Notes under the pieces: generated by a model
Seen by the model: only the letters and a program-made list of their open reading frames with translations
What the model was told of the DNA's origin: nothing
The model's database searches: none
Translations under genes and position numbers: made by a program
NCBI GenBank assembly: GCA_947652605.1
Contig: OX393579.1
Span: 26,247,674 to 26,311,673 of the forward strand
Direction of reading: 5' to 3'
Length of the DNA stretch: 64,000 nucleotides
DNA from: Elmis aenea
Lineage: Eukaryota; Arthropoda; Insecta; Coleoptera; Elmidae
Shown: one piece after another, positions 63,921 to 64,000 of the stretch
How the letters are laid out: each line of letters starts with the position of its first letter
Position numbering within the stretch: position 1 is the stretch's first letter

Positions 63921-64000
63921 CTGAAAAGTAGATCATAAATAATAGTGTAGGTGAAATTATCTTGTTTTTTAGTAATCAGCGTGATAGCCGCTTTTGCATA

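Overview
This is a window of an AT-rich, intron-bearing animal genome, almost certainly an insect. The evidence is spliced genes with GT-AG introns (the shortest 52-55 nt), insect-type orthologues, and a dense load of short DNA transposons. The beetle-like feel of the repeat content is only an impression. No bacterial, organellar or viral genes were seen.

Layout. (1) 346-1276, minus: the 5' end of the spliceosomal helicase DHX8/Prp22, running off the left edge. (2) 2519-13197, plus: a complete 10-exon GTPBP1 GTPase gene, divergent from DHX8. Its 5.95-kb intron 6 is mostly palindromic transposons. (3) 13198-17639: a transposon-filled gap. (4) 17640-19205, minus: a tight array of MED9, an 84-aa NCBP2AS2-like microprotein (19 nt after the MED9 stop) and YIPF3 (about 120 nt further on). 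(5) 20747-63920, minus: fourteen exons of the Ret receptor tyrosine kinase, from the last cadherin-like segment through the Cys-rich region, the transmembrane helix and a complete kinase domain to the stop codon. The 5' exons lie beyond the right edge. All exon joins listed were checked for reading phase.

Mobile DNA. The dominant repeat is a set of foldback elements that begin CAGGGTG, end CACCCTG and sit between TA dinucleotides; most are nearly perfect palindromes of 60 bp to 2 kb. Mixed among them are hAT elements with 8-bp target duplications, piggyBac-like MITEs at TTAA, a pogo/Tigger-like MITE, a Harbinger-like MITE (TAA duplication), a tRNA-derived SINE, and remnants of Tc1/mariner-type transposases. 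Many are nested, and in several cases the mirror arm of the palindrome preserves the uninterrupted site.

The most unusual signals are a hammerhead-like ribozyme motif in both arms of a 481-bp palindrome inside a Ret intron, the MED9/NCBP2AS2/YIPF3 array that may be translated from shared transcripts, and the CAGGGTG foldback family itself together with a decayed transposase copy that carries similar ends.
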